This document shows, piece after piece, positions 8,519-16,993 of a stretch of 64,000 nt of DNA. The position numbers and the translations under genes are program-made. The notes beneath the pieces are model-generated. The model was given only the letters and a program-made list of their open reading frames with translations. It made no database searches and had not been told where the DNA came from. Location of the stretch: positions 3,371,164 to 3,435,163 of the forward strand of contig NZ_CP080443.1 of NCBI RefSeq assembly GCF_019613955.1, written 5' to 3'. Source of the DNA: Chryseobacterium sp. LJ668. Its GTDB lineage: Bacteria; Bacteroidota; Bacteroidia; Flavobacteriales; Weeksellaceae. Positions within the stretch are counted from its first letter, which is position 1; each line of letters starts with the position of its first letter.

Positions 8519-9093
8519 AAAATTTAATAAAAATAGCACTCGGAGCATTCGTTACAATAAGTTTATCTTCTTGTATGTCTTACAATAACGGATATGCAGA
8601 TACATACGGAGATCCATACTACAACAATGGATATTATTATGCGCCTCAAGGATATTACAATTCCGGAGGATATTACGGTAATGACGGATACTACTACAGA
8701 GACAATATGAACTACTATTACGACAATGGTGTACCTTATTATTACGGGAATAACCGAACAAAGGTTTATGTAGAAAGACAAAATACAACGCAGAGACCGG
8801 CAAGCGGATTTAGAAATACCCCGACCGACAACGGAAGCACATATACAAATTCAAGAAATAATAACAGTAGCAATACTAATAGAAACAGCAGCGGCTTCAG
8901 AAATCAGCGGTCGAATAGTAACAGCGGACAACGTTCACAGCAGCCACAACAACAAAGCACGCCGAGATCAAACAGCAACAGCGGCTTCCGAAACAGCTCT
9001 AGTACGAACAATACGCCAAACACACCACCTGCGACTCCTCAAAACAATACCCAGGATAACTCTACAAGATCGGGTGGCGGATTCAGAAGATAA
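8515..9093 (+). CDS. Low-complexity lipoprotein with Tyr-rich and SGFRN repeats
   Basis: A 192-residue predicted lipoprotein of unknown function. The signal peptide ends at SLSSC, making Cys20 the lipidated residue. Residues 21-85 are extremely rich in Tyr, Asn and Gly (repeated YYNNGYYY-like blocks). The remainder is an Asn/Ser/Gln-rich unstructured tail holding SGFRN three times and a closing GGFRR. No enzymatic domain is visible. Its start overlaps the pnuC stop by four bases, and a strong terminator follows. The composition suggests a surface-exposed or periplasmic disordered protein; any role together with PnuC is unproven. Confidence 0.85.
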   Translation: MKNLIKIALGAFVTISLSSCMSYNNGYADTYGDPYYNNGYYYAPQGYYNSGGYYGNDGYYYRDNMNYYYDNGVPYYYGNNRTKVYVERQNTTQRPASGFRNTPTDNGSTYTNSRNNNSSNTNRNSSGFRNQRSNSNSGQRSQQPQQQSTPRSNSNSGFRNSSSTNNTPNTPPATPQNNTQDNSTRSGGGFRR

Positions 9094-9110
9094 TCATTCT
9101 AAATTATAGA

Positions 9111-9137
9111 AACGAACAGCAATTGCTGTTCGTTTTT
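9111..9137 (+). terminator. Intrinsic terminator after the pnuC/lipoprotein operon
   Basis: A perfect hairpin in which AACGAACAGC and GCTGTTCGTT pair around an AATT loop, followed by a T-run. It lies 18 bases after the lipoprotein stop codon. Confidence 0.9.
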
Positions 9138-9150
9138 GCTTTAATTATAG

Positions 9151-9158
9151 TAATTTTG
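9151..9158 (+). promoter_or_regulatory. Promoter -7 box of dapF
   Basis: TAATTTTG matches TAnnTTTG and lies 27 bases before the dapF start, just past the preceding terminator. A good -33 TTTG at 19-base spacing is not present. Confidence 0.5.
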
Positions 9159-9185
9159 CAAGTCAGTTTTTTAGACGAATAAAGT

Positions 9186-9953
9186 ATGGAATTTTACAAA
9201 TATCAGGGAACAGGAAACGACTTTATCATGATCGACAACCGTGATTTAGCCTTTCCGAAAGATAAAAAAATCATTGAAAAATTATGCGACAGACGCTTCG
9301 GTATTGGTGCTGACGGCCTTATTTTATTGGAAAATGATGAAAAGTATGATTTTAAAATGGTATACTACAATTCTGATGGCGGAGAAAGTACAATGTGCGG
9401 CAACGGCGGAAGATGCTTGGTAGCTTTTGCGTCTTTCTTAGATATTTTTGAAAACAAATGTTCTTTTATCGCAACAGACGGAGAGCATGAAGCTGATATT
9501 CATAATGGAATCGTAAAATTAAAAATGATTGATGTTGAAACGATTAGTAAAGACGGTGAAGATTTTGTCTTGAATACCGGTTCGCCACATTATGTAAAAT
9601 ATGTGGAAGATATTGCCGACTTTAATGTTTTTGCCGAAGGAAACAACATCAGAAACTCTAAAAATTACAAAGAAAAAGGCATCAATGTAAATTTCATTGA
9701 AAATATTTCTGATGACGAAATATTTGTAAGAACCTATGAACGAGGCGTTGAGGATGAAACTTTCAGTTGCGGAACGGGAGTTACTGCTTCTGCTTTAACT
9801 TTCTTACAAAAAAGCAATCTAACCTCCATAAAAGTTAAAACTTTGGGTGGTGATCTCAAAGTGTACGCCGAAAAAGATGGAAATTCTTTCCGTGAAATTT
9901 GGCTGGAAGGTCCCGCAAAGCGCGTTTTTAAAGGTAAAATAGATCTTCTTTAA
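9186..9953 (+). CDS. dapF: Diaminopimelate epimerase
   Basis: Cofactor-independent epimerase converting LL- to meso-diaminopimelate, the precursor of lysine and of the peptidoglycan cross-link; cytosolic. It has 255 residues, slightly shorter than the E. coli enzyme (274). The two catalytic cysteines are present: Cys71 in MCGNGGRC and Cys195 in SCGTGVTA. The N-terminal YQGTGNDFIMID and the substrate-binding NSDGGESTMCGNG are canonical. It is followed after 34 bases by mltG in the same direction, so two cell-wall genes are probably co-transcribed. Confidence 0.97.
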   Translation: MEFYKYQGTGNDFIMIDNRDLAFPKDKKIIEKLCDRRFGIGADGLILLENDEKYDFKMVYYNSDGGESTMCGNGGRCLVAFASFLDIFENKCSFIATDGEHEADIHNGIVKLKMIDVETISKDGEDFVLNTGSPHYVKYVEDIADFNVFAEGNNIRNSKNYKEKGINVNFIENISDDEIFVRTYERGVEDETFSCGTGVTASALTFLQKSNLTSIKVKTLGGDLKVYAEKDGNSFREIWLEGPAKRVFKGKIDLL

Positions 9954-9987
9954 AAAAACACAAAACTTTTAAACTATCAATATCATA

Positions 9988-11013
9988 ATGAAAAAAGCTG
10001 TTCTCATTATCATTCTCTTCATTCTTGCTGTAGCAGGATTTTTTGGCTTTAAATTTTATAAAAAATATTACGGAAACAACGTACAGAAAGACGGTTATGT
10101 TTTGATTCCGCATGGGGCAGAATTTAAGCAGATTTTAGATTCAATTACGCCTTATATTGATAATAAAGAAGCATTCATTGATGTTGCAAAAGATAAATCG
10201 ATGGATCAGTACTTCAAACCGGGACGTTATCATTTCGAAAAAGGAGCGAGCAACACTGTTCTTGTGAATATGATTAAAGCAGGAAATCAAACTGCAAATT
10301 CTTTTAGAATTGGAGATTTTGGAGACATTTATCAGATGGTTGGGAAAGTTTCAAAGAAAACAGAATTGGATTCTTTAAAATTTATAAATGATTTGAATGA
10401 AATTGCGTCAGAAAAAGGATATAACAATGCAGAAGATCTAAAAAAATATTTTTTCATTGACACTTATAATTTTTTCTGGACCGTAACTCCGAATGAGTTT
10501 TTTAAAAAATTTGAAGATCAGTACAATGAATTTTGGACTGCCAACAGAAAATCAAAAGAACAGAAATCTGGTTTGACGAGAGAGCAGATTTATTCTCTAG
10601 CATCGATCGTTTATAAAGAATCCGGTGGTAAACCTGACGAAATGAAAACCATTGCCGGATTGTATTTAAATCGTTTCAGAACAGGAATGAAACTGCAGTC
10701 TGATCCTACCGTAATCTATGCAATGAACAAACAAACCAATTTTAAAGATCCTATTAAAAGGGTCTTGTATAAACATTTGGCTACTCCATCGCCTTACAAC
10801 ACCTATGCTAATGCAGGAATTCCGCCGGGACCTATATGTGTAGTCGATAAAAATTCTGTGGATGCTGTTTTAGATGCAGAAAATAACTCCTATATCTTTA
10901 TGTGTGCTGATCCTGCAAGAATGGGTTATCACAAATTTACGGCCAGTGCAGAACAGCATGTAATCAATGCAAAAGCATATCAGGACTGGCTGAATTCTAA
11001 AAATATCAAATAA
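9988..11013 (+). CDS. mltG: Endolytic murein transglycosylase MltG
   Basis: Membrane-anchored lytic transglycosylase that cuts nascent glycan strands near the septum and sets their length. Its 341 residues begin with one transmembrane helix (about 4-24), followed by a LysM-like region and the YceG catalytic domain. The catalytic glutamate is Glu211 in IVYKESGG. The conserved LQSDPTVIYA and ATPSPYNTYANAGIPPGPI substrate-groove motifs follow. The gene lies 34 bases downstream of dapF, consistent with a peptidoglycan operon. No terminator is clear in the 167 bases that follow. Confidence 0.95.
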   Translation: MKKAVLIIILFILAVAGFFGFKFYKKYYGNNVQKDGYVLIPHGAEFKQILDSITPYIDNKEAFIDVAKDKSMDQYFKPGRYHFEKGASNTVLVNMIKAGNQTANSFRIGDFGDIYQMVGKVSKKTELDSLKFINDLNEIASEKGYNNAEDLKKYFFIDTYNFFWTVTPNEFFKKFEDQYNEFWTANRKSKEQKSGLTREQIYSLASIVYKESGGKPDEMKTIAGLYLNRFRTGMKLQSDPTVIYAMNKQTNFKDPIKRVLYKHLATPSPYNTYANAGIPPGPICVVDKNSVDAVLDAENNSYIFMCADPARMGYHKFTASAEQHVINAKAYQDWLNSKNIK

Positions 11014-11180
11014 TAAATATATTTAACTAAAAATTAACAATATAGTAATTAACAAACCGCGATCAAAGGCGACCTATCTATTAAAAATAATAAACAAATC
11101 TGAAAATCTGAACACTTCAGCGTTTAATAACATTCATAATATTAAATGTGTTTTTCATGATTTGATCTAAAGAATATTTT

Positions 11181-13685
11181 ATGAATCAAACAGAAATAAT
11201 CAACATTTTTACAAAGAAGACTTTAGCGCTTACTTTTGTATTATCTGCAGCGGCGTTTGCCTTCGGCCAGGAAAAAGTAGGTGTAAGCGGAACAATTGTA
11301 GACAAAAGTAACCAGCCGGTGCCTTACGCATCTGTTACTTTTAGTCACAAGCAAAATAAGCTTTTTAGTGATGCTACCCTAACGGATGAAAAGGGTCAAT
11401 ACAGATTAGAACTTACTCCCGGTAACTACGACGTTTCAGTAGAAGCAATTGATTATAAGAAAAGCACGATCAACAAGCAAATTGCTGCAGCAGGAAATAT
11501 AGGAGCGTTATCTATTGAAGCTGAAGCATCAACAACCAATCTAAAAACACAGGATATACAGGGTGTTACGATTACTGCTACTGTAAAACCTTATAAAGTT
11601 GAGCTGGATAAGAGAACATACGACCCTTCTCAGGACATCGTAAGCAAAGGTGGAAACCTTCAGGACGTTCTCTCAAACGTACCTTCTGTGTCTGTAGATA
11701 CAGACGGTACCGTGTCAATGAGAGGCAGCTCAAACGTAAGATTTTTGATTAATGGAAAACCTTCTGCTCTTCTGGGGATTGATGACGGCGCAAATGCTCT
11801 ACAGAGTATTCCTGCAGACCAGATTGAAAGAATTGAAGTAATTACCAACCCATCTTCGAAATTTGAGGCAAGCGGAACGGCAGGTATTTTAAATATCATT
11901 TTAAAGAAATCTAAAAAAACAGGTTTTAACGGAAGTGTAACCGGAACTTTAGGCTATTTACCTCAAACCAATTTAAATACTAATTTAAGCTGGAGAAAAG
12001 GAAATCTGACATGGTTTTTGAATGGCGGCGGCGGCTATCGTGAATCTAAAAACACCAATAGAAACAACGCAACCTATTTTAATGCTGTTGCAGATAAAGA
12101 TAGAACCGCGATCAATCAGGAATCTATCTCAAATAATAACAACAACAATTACAATGCATCTTCAGGATTCGTTTATGATTTTTCTGATAAAACATCGATA
12201 AATGCATCGGCAACCGTGCGAACTTTTGACAGTGAGAATATAGGAAATGTAACCTATGATGAGCGTTTCAAGGACGGAACAGGCGCATTCTCTCAAAGGC
12301 TGAACAATGGTTCTAATGACAATCTTGCTTTTCAGGGTGATTTTGGATTGGATCATAAATTTGATGATAAAGGGCAGCTTATATCATTGTCAGCAAGTTT
12401 ACAGAGCAACAGATCATTTAATGATACCTATGTAAATCAAACTCAAAACGGTTTATATGAGCTAGAAAATTCCATTAATCAGACAACTAAAAATAAGACA
12501 TTAGTAGGTAAAGCTGATTATGAGCTTCCTATTGGTGAAAATGCTAAAATTGAGGCAGGCTACAGATTAGACATCAATCAAAATGTTTATGATAATGATG
12601 TTTTAGAAAGAACAGTCGCAAATCCTGTATTTCATTTTCTGAATAACTATACTTACAATGCTTATTACAGGGAAATTTTCAATGCGGGATATGTTCAGTT
12701 CAGAAGTAAAATCGGAAAATTAGGTTATCAGCTAGGACTTAGAAATGAATATTCTCAGGTTGATATCAAATATTCAAATTTAGATTATTACACGGACAAT
12801 ATTAACAGTAAAAAAACTTATAATAATCTATTTCCTTCTGTATTTTTAAGCTACGAGATTGCAAAAGACAATCAGTTTTTAATCAATTATTCAAGAAGGA
12901 TTGATAGACCGAGATCATTCTTTTTGATTCCAAACCCAAGTTATACCGATAATCAGAATATTTTTGAAGGGAATATTGACTTAAATCCATCTTATGTAGA
13001 TTCTTATGAGTTTGGATACAGTATTTCAAAAGGTAAATTCACTATAAATCCGACTCTTTATTACAGACATTCAACAGATGATGTAAAAATGCTTGTGTAT
13101 TCTGACAAGGGAGTTTTTAAAACCAGACCTATTAATTTGGGATCTGATGACCGCTACGGTTTAGATTTAAATTTCAATTGGGATGCTACAAAATGGTTGA
13201 AGTTCTTAGGTAATGTTGATTTATTCGGATATAAGACAACAGGAATCTATACTGATCCTGCAATTCTCACCAAACCAATGTCTTTTGAAGGTACAGGTTT
13301 TTCTACAAGAGCAAGACTGACTTCCACTTTCAAGATTGATAAGACATTCAGCTTCCAGCTGCAAGGTTTCTACAGAGGTGCCCAGAAAACTGAAAACCAG
13401 ACAAGAAACGATATGTATGCTTTAAATCTTGGCGCATCAAAAACGATCTGGGACGGTAACGGAACAGTAAGCTTCAATATTCAGGATATTTTTAATACAC
13501 GTTCTATGAGAAGTGTAACTAATACCGCTGAATTTAGCAGAGATTCTTATATGCAATGGCAACCAAGACAGTTTGCAGTATCCTTGACTTATAGATTCAA
13601 GCAGGGTGAAAAAATTGAGCAGCCTAAGAAAAAGAAAGATGTGAATTCTAATGCTACAGGAGACGAACAGCAGGCTCCGATGTAA
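11181..13685 (+). CDS. TonB-dependent-receptor-like outer-membrane beta-barrel protein
   Basis: Predicted outer-membrane protein of 834 residues. A signal peptide of about 30 residues ends near AFGQ. Residues 34-120 form a carboxypeptidase-regulatory-like domain (SGTIVDKSNQPVPYASVTF). A plug domain at about 125-240 follows, with DVLSNVPSVSVDTDGTVSMR and IERIEVITNPSSKFEASG, and then a long barrel ending in an aromatic, FAVSLTYRF. A basic tail follows the barrel. This architecture belongs to the OMP beta-barrel family related to TonB-dependent receptors, common in flavobacteria, with substrate generally unknown. There is no SusD partner beside it, so it is not a SusCD pair. Confidence 0.9.
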   Translation: MNQTEIINIFTKKTLALTFVLSAAAFAFGQEKVGVSGTIVDKSNQPVPYASVTFSHKQNKLFSDATLTDEKGQYRLELTPGNYDVSVEAIDYKKSTINKQIAAAGNIGALSIEAEASTTNLKTQDIQGVTITATVKPYKVELDKRTYDPSQDIVSKGGNLQDVLSNVPSVSVDTDGTVSMRGSSNVRFLINGKPSALLGIDDGANALQSIPADQIERIEVITNPSSKFEASGTAGILNIILKKSKKTGFNGSVTGTLGYLPQTNLNTNLSWRKGNLTWFLNGGGGYRESKNTNRNNATYFNAVADKDRTAINQESISNNNNNNYNASSGFVYDFSDKTSINASATVRTFDSENIGNVTYDERFKDGTGAFSQRLNNGSNDNLAFQGDFGLDHKFDDKGQLISLSASLQSNRSFNDTYVNQTQNGLYELENSINQTTKNKTLVGKADYELPIGENAKIEAGYRLDINQNVYDNDVLERTVANPVFHFLNNYTYNAYYREIFNAGYVQFRSKIGKLGYQLGLRNEYSQVDIKYSNLDYYTDNINSKKTYNNLFPSVFLSYEIAKDNQFLINYSRRIDRPRSFFLIPNPSYTDNQNIFEGNIDLNPSYVDSYEFGYSISKGKFTINPTLYYRHSTDDVKMLVYSDKGVFKTRPINLGSDDRYGLDLNFNWDATKWLKFLGNVDLFGYKTTGIYTDPAILTKPMSFEGTGFSTRARLTSTFKIDKTFSFQLQGFYRGAQKTENQTRNDMYALNLGASKTIWDGNGTVSFNIQDIFNTRSMRSVTNTAEFSRDSYMQWQPRQFAVSLTYRFKQGEKIEQPKKKKDVNSNATGDEQQAPM

Positions 13686-13703
13686 TTATTAATGAATATA
13701 AAT

Positions 13704-13734
13704 AAAAATCCCGAAATTATTTTCCGGGATTTTT
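13704..13734. terminator. Bidirectional intrinsic terminator
   Basis: AAAAATCCCG pairs with CGGGATTTTT around an AT-rich loop, with T-runs on both strands. It lies between the convergent outer-membrane protein gene and the cytidylyltransferase gene, touching the latter's stop codon. Confidence 0.88.
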
Positions 13735-14169
13735 TTATTTCAGTTTTGCCATTTCGGCTTCATAGATTCTTTTCCTAAGATCACTTGAAGAAAAGCGGTG
13801 ATCTCTCTTATTATAAAAAATTTCAATTCCTTTTTCTTCACAGTATTTTTTTCCTGTGAAATCCTTGTCCATATAATCATCACCAATAATCCGAACATCA
13901 ATCACAAAAGATTTCAAGATATCTTCCAGATCTTCTTCCGTATAGTAAGGGATAATTTCGTCCACAGCATTCACAGCTTTCAGCTGTATATATCGTTCAA
14001 CAATGGTTTGAGTTGGCTTATTCTTCGTAGGACGATCATGTGAAGGATCGATTTGAAGACCAACAATCAGATAATCGCATACAGTTTTGGCTTCCTCCAA
14101 CATTTTGATGTGGCCCGCATGAAGTAAATCAAATGATGAGAATGTGATGCCTATTCTTTCGGTTTTCAT
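13735..14169 (-). CDS. Nucleotidyltransferase of the glycerol-3-phosphate cytidylyltransferase type
   Basis: A 144-residue cytosolic enzyme that activates a small phosphorylated alcohol or sugar with CTP, or possibly ATP. The catalytic HxGH motif is present as DLLHAGHIKML near residues 14-24. A second binding motif, HRFSSSDLRKR, near the C-terminus takes the place of the RTxGISTT signature of TagD. Length fits TagD-like enzymes (about 130). The gene is last in a minus-strand group with galE and a sugar aminotransferase, which suggests a surface polysaccharide precursor role. The true substrate cannot be told from sequence; ethanolamine-phosphate or glycerol-phosphate relatives are alternatives. 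Confidence 0.88.
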   Translation of the reverse strand: MKTERIGITFSSFDLLHAGHIKMLEEAKTVCDYLIVGLQIDPSHDRPTKNKPTQTIVERYIQLKAVNAVDEIIPYYTEEDLEDILKSFVIDVRIIGDDYMDKDFTGKKYCEEKGIEIFYNKRDHRFSSSDLRKRIYEAEMAKLK

Positions 14170-14199
14170 ATGTGTATATTATGAGTCTATTATTTGTAT

Positions 14200-15222
14200 T
14201 TAATTTTTTCTTGAATTTAAATACTTCTGCCAATTCCATACCGTTTTTAGTGCTTCTTCCAATGAAGTTTCAGATTTCCACCCAAGTTCTCTTTCTGCTT
14301 TATCAGCATTTGCATAGGCCACGGTAATATCTCCTTCTCTTCTGTCACAAATTTGATAAGGAACCGAAACATCATTAGCAGATTCAAAAGCTTTCACAAC
14401 CTCTAAAACCGATGATCCCTTCCCTGTTCCTAGATTATAAATATCAATTACAGTTTTTTCTGAATTTTTATTGATCAGATTTTTCAAAGCGGCAACGTGA
14501 GCTTTCGCCAAATCTACAACATAGATATAATCACGGATTGCTGTTCCATCCTCAGTAGGATAATCATCTCCCCATACGTTCAGTTTTTCACGAATTCCTG
14601 CTGCAGTCTGCATCACATAAGGCACAAGATTATTCGGAATTCCGATAGGCAATTCTCCTAACAGAGATGAAGGATGTGCTCCAATCGGATTAAAATACCT
14701 CAACAAACAGATTTTTCTTTGATAAGCCTGAGCAAAATCTTTTAAGATTTCCTCACCCATTTGTTTTGTTTTGCCATAAACGCTTTCCGGCAATTTGAGC
14801 AAAGTGTTTTCATCAATTGGCATTTCGTCTGCTTGTCCATAAACAGTACAGGATGAACTGAAAATAAAGTTGGAAATATTTCTTGTTTTAAATTCCTGAA
14901 GAACATTGATCAACGAAAATAAATTATTTTCATAATAATCAACCGGTTTTTCCTGGCTTTCACCTACTGCTTTAAATGCTGCAAAGTTGATACAGCCTTC
15001 AATATTATGTGCGTCAAAAACCTGATTGAGAAGTTCTTTTCTTTTTAAATCAAAAGGATAAAAAATAGGCCTCTTACCTGTAATTTCCTCAATATTGCTT
15101 AAAATAAATTTTTCCGAATTGGATAAATCATCTATAATAATGACTTCAAAGTTATTATTGATCAGTTCTACTACGGTGTGAGAACCGATGTACCCAAGTC
15201 CGCCTGTTACAAGTATTGCCAT
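14200..15222 (-). CDS. galE: UDP-glucose 4-epimerase
   Basis: NAD-dependent short-chain dehydrogenase-fold enzyme that interconverts UDP-glucose and UDP-galactose for glycan synthesis and galactose use; cytosolic. Its 340 residues match the family length. The Rossmann motif GGLGYIGSHT is at residues 6-15. The catalytic Ser/Thr region SSSCTVYG and the YxxxK pair in ESVYGKTK are present, and the substrate-loop motif RYFNPIGAHPSSLLGE is intact. It follows a small membrane protein and a DegT-type aminotransferase on the same strand, and the cytidylyltransferase starts 30 bases after it. Confidence 0.96.
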   Translation of the reverse strand: MAILVTGGLGYIGSHTVVELINNNFEVIIIDDLSNSEKFILSNIEEITGKRPIFYPFDLKRKELLNQVFDAHNIEGCINFAAFKAVGESQEKPVDYYENNLFSLINVLQEFKTRNISNFIFSSSCTVYGQADEMPIDENTLLKLPESVYGKTKQMGEEILKDFAQAYQRKICLLRYFNPIGAHPSSLLGELPIGIPNNLVPYVMQTAAGIREKLNVWGDDYPTEDGTAIRDYIYVVDLAKAHVAALKNLINKNSEKTVIDIYNLGTGKGSSVLEVVKAFESANDVSVPYQICDRREGDITVAYANADKAERELGWKSETSLEEALKTVWNWQKYLNSRKN

Positions 15223-15260
15223 TGTTTTATAAGTAATATATGATTGGTAATGTCTAATTT

Positions 15261-15695
15261 TTATTCTAGTTTTCCTAAATCTTCTATTTCCAAGAAATCT
15301 ATGTTTCTATATTTAAAAAAATTAGTAATAAATAAAAGCATGAAAATAATTGAAAATACTATAATAAATTTAAAGTTATCCTCTATGAAATAATCATTTT
15401 CATAAATTAATTCCACTAACGCAAAAAGAAAAAAAAATAAAATAATTGAGTAATGAACATTTAGTATTAATATGGTTTTTCTAAATCTTAGTAAAATCGA
15501 AATTATACTTAACATTGCTGTAAATGCTATCATTGAAGCAAATACAAAAGTCATATTTTCCCTTGAAAGTGTTTTATCAGAACCAAACTCTATAAAACTA
15601 TCATAACTTCCATAAGAAAATAAAATTAATATAAAGAGTTCTATTATAAATAATAAAACTCCAATAATTTTATACTTAAAAATTTGTTTTTTCAT
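15261..15695 (-). CDS. Small four-helix membrane protein of unknown function
   Basis: 144 residues with hydrophobic segments at about 9-30, 47-67, 74-95 and 108-127, which fits a four-pass inner-membrane protein. No family is recognised. The gene is noticeably more AT-rich than its neighbours. Its start codon lies one base after the stop of the upstream aminotransferase gene, so it is part of that operon by position. It could be a later insertion into the sugar operon. The GtrA-like small membrane proteins of polysaccharide loci are a possible but unproven comparison. Confidence 0.75.
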   Translation of the reverse strand: MKKQIFKYKIIGVLLFIIELFILILFSYGSYDSFIEFGSDKTLSRENMTFVFASMIAFTAMLSIISILLRFRKTILILNVHYSIILFFFLFALVELIYENDYFIEDNFKFIIVFSIIFMLLFITNFFKYRNIDFLEIEDLGKLE

Positions 15696-15696
15696 T

Positions 15697-16821
15697 TTAT
15701 CTTATAAACTCCAACACAGCATCTGTAATATACTTCAGCTGCTCTTCGTCTAATTCTGTGTGCATCGGAAGAGAAATTACCTGATCCAAAAGCTTATCGG
15801 TATTCAAAAAATCGCTATCGTTGCTTTCCTGATAATAGGCTTTCTGTTTTCTTAAGGCGACAGGGTAATAAATCATTGCCGGAATTTCTTTTTCAGTTAA
15901 GAATTTCTGCAATTCATTTCGTTTTCCGTTAAGGATTCTCAAGGTATATTGATGGAAGACGTGTGTTGAATATGCTGCTCTTTTCGGAGTTAAAATATTT
16001 TCATTTCCTCCGAAAGCTTCATCATAATAATCAGCTGCTTTTCTTCTGGCATCGTTATAAGAATCCAGATTGGGAAGTTTTTTTCTTAAAACTGCCGCCT
16101 GAATGCTGTCTAATCTTGAATTTACCCCGACCTCATCGTGATAGTATCTTTCGTACATTCCATGATTGACGATCCCTCTTAATCTATGGGCTAACTCGTC
16201 ATTATTGGTAAAAATTGCACCTCCATCACCATAACATCCTAAATTTTTAGACGGAAAAAATGAAGTTGTCCCGACAATTGACATCGTACCTGCGTGTTTT
16301 ACGCTTCCGTCTGAAAAGGTAAACTGAGAACCGATTGCCTGTGCATTGTCTTCGATCACAAATAAATTATGTTCTTCAGCAATCTTTAAAATCTCCTCCA
16401 TATTCGCGCACTGTCCGAAAATATGTACCGGAATGATTGCTTTTGTTTTAGGAGTAATTGCTTTTTTGATCTGCTTTGTAGAAATTGTAAAAGTATCGTA
16501 ATCAACATCTACCAATACAGATTTTAATTTAAGCAAATGAATAACCTCTACCGTCGCTGCAAAAGTGAAGTCCGCAGTAATAACCTCATCACCTTCCTGT
16601 AAATCTAACGCCATGAGTGCGATTTGCAAAGCATCGGTTCCATTGGCACACGGAATTACATTTTTCACATCCAAATAGGCTTCCAGCTCGTTTTGGAAAG
16701 ATTTTACTTCAGGGCCATTGATGAAAGCCGCAGAATCCAACACATTTAAAACCGCATTATCTACATCATTTTTTATTTTATAATACTGACTTTGCAAGTC
16801 AACCATCTGTATCTTTTTCAT
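15697..16821 (-). CDS. DegT/DnrJ/EryC1-family sugar aminotransferase
   Basis: PLP-dependent aminotransferase acting on nucleotide-linked keto-sugars in cell-surface glycan synthesis. The 374 residues show the fold's landmarks: ANGTDALQIAL near 59-69, the PLP-contacting Asp158 in EDNAQAIGS, and the Schiff-base lysine Lys192 in FFPSKNLGCYGDGG. A conserved SRLDSIQAAVL block follows. Family members include the VioA, WecE and PglE types; which sugar is aminated cannot be read here. First gene of the minus-strand group with the membrane protein, galE and cytidylyltransferase. Confidence 0.94.
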   Translation of the reverse strand: MKKIQMVDLQSQYYKIKNDVDNAVLNVLDSAAFINGPEVKSFQNELEAYLDVKNVIPCANGTDALQIALMALDLQEGDEVITADFTFAATVEVIHLLKLKSVLVDVDYDTFTISTKQIKKAITPKTKAIIPVHIFGQCANMEEILKIAEEHNLFVIEDNAQAIGSQFTFSDGSVKHAGTMSIVGTTSFFPSKNLGCYGDGGAIFTNNDELAHRLRGIVNHGMYERYYHDEVGVNSRLDSIQAAVLRKKLPNLDSYNDARRKAADYYDEAFGGNENILTPKRAAYSTHVFHQYTLRILNGKRNELQKFLTEKEIPAMIYYPVALRKQKAYYQESNDSDFLNTDKLLDQVISLPMHTELDEEQLKYITDAVLEFIR

Positions 16822-16993
16822 ATGGTAAATGTTAATTTTTAAAAGTCAAATGTTATCGCTATTTTTATTGGTATTCTGATATGCAGAATGTTGTACGGCG
16901 ATTTTTATACACAAATATTTTCGTAAAAATAAGGAATTTAAAATCCTGCGAAAAATTTTATTGAATTTGTTTTATCTTTATAAAAAATAAACA

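Noticed and set aside
8552..8803. Minus-strand Ile/Val-rich frames opposite the Tyr-rich lipoprotein
   Set aside because: Reverse complement of Tyr/Asn codons gives Val/Ile runs that imitate a membrane protein.
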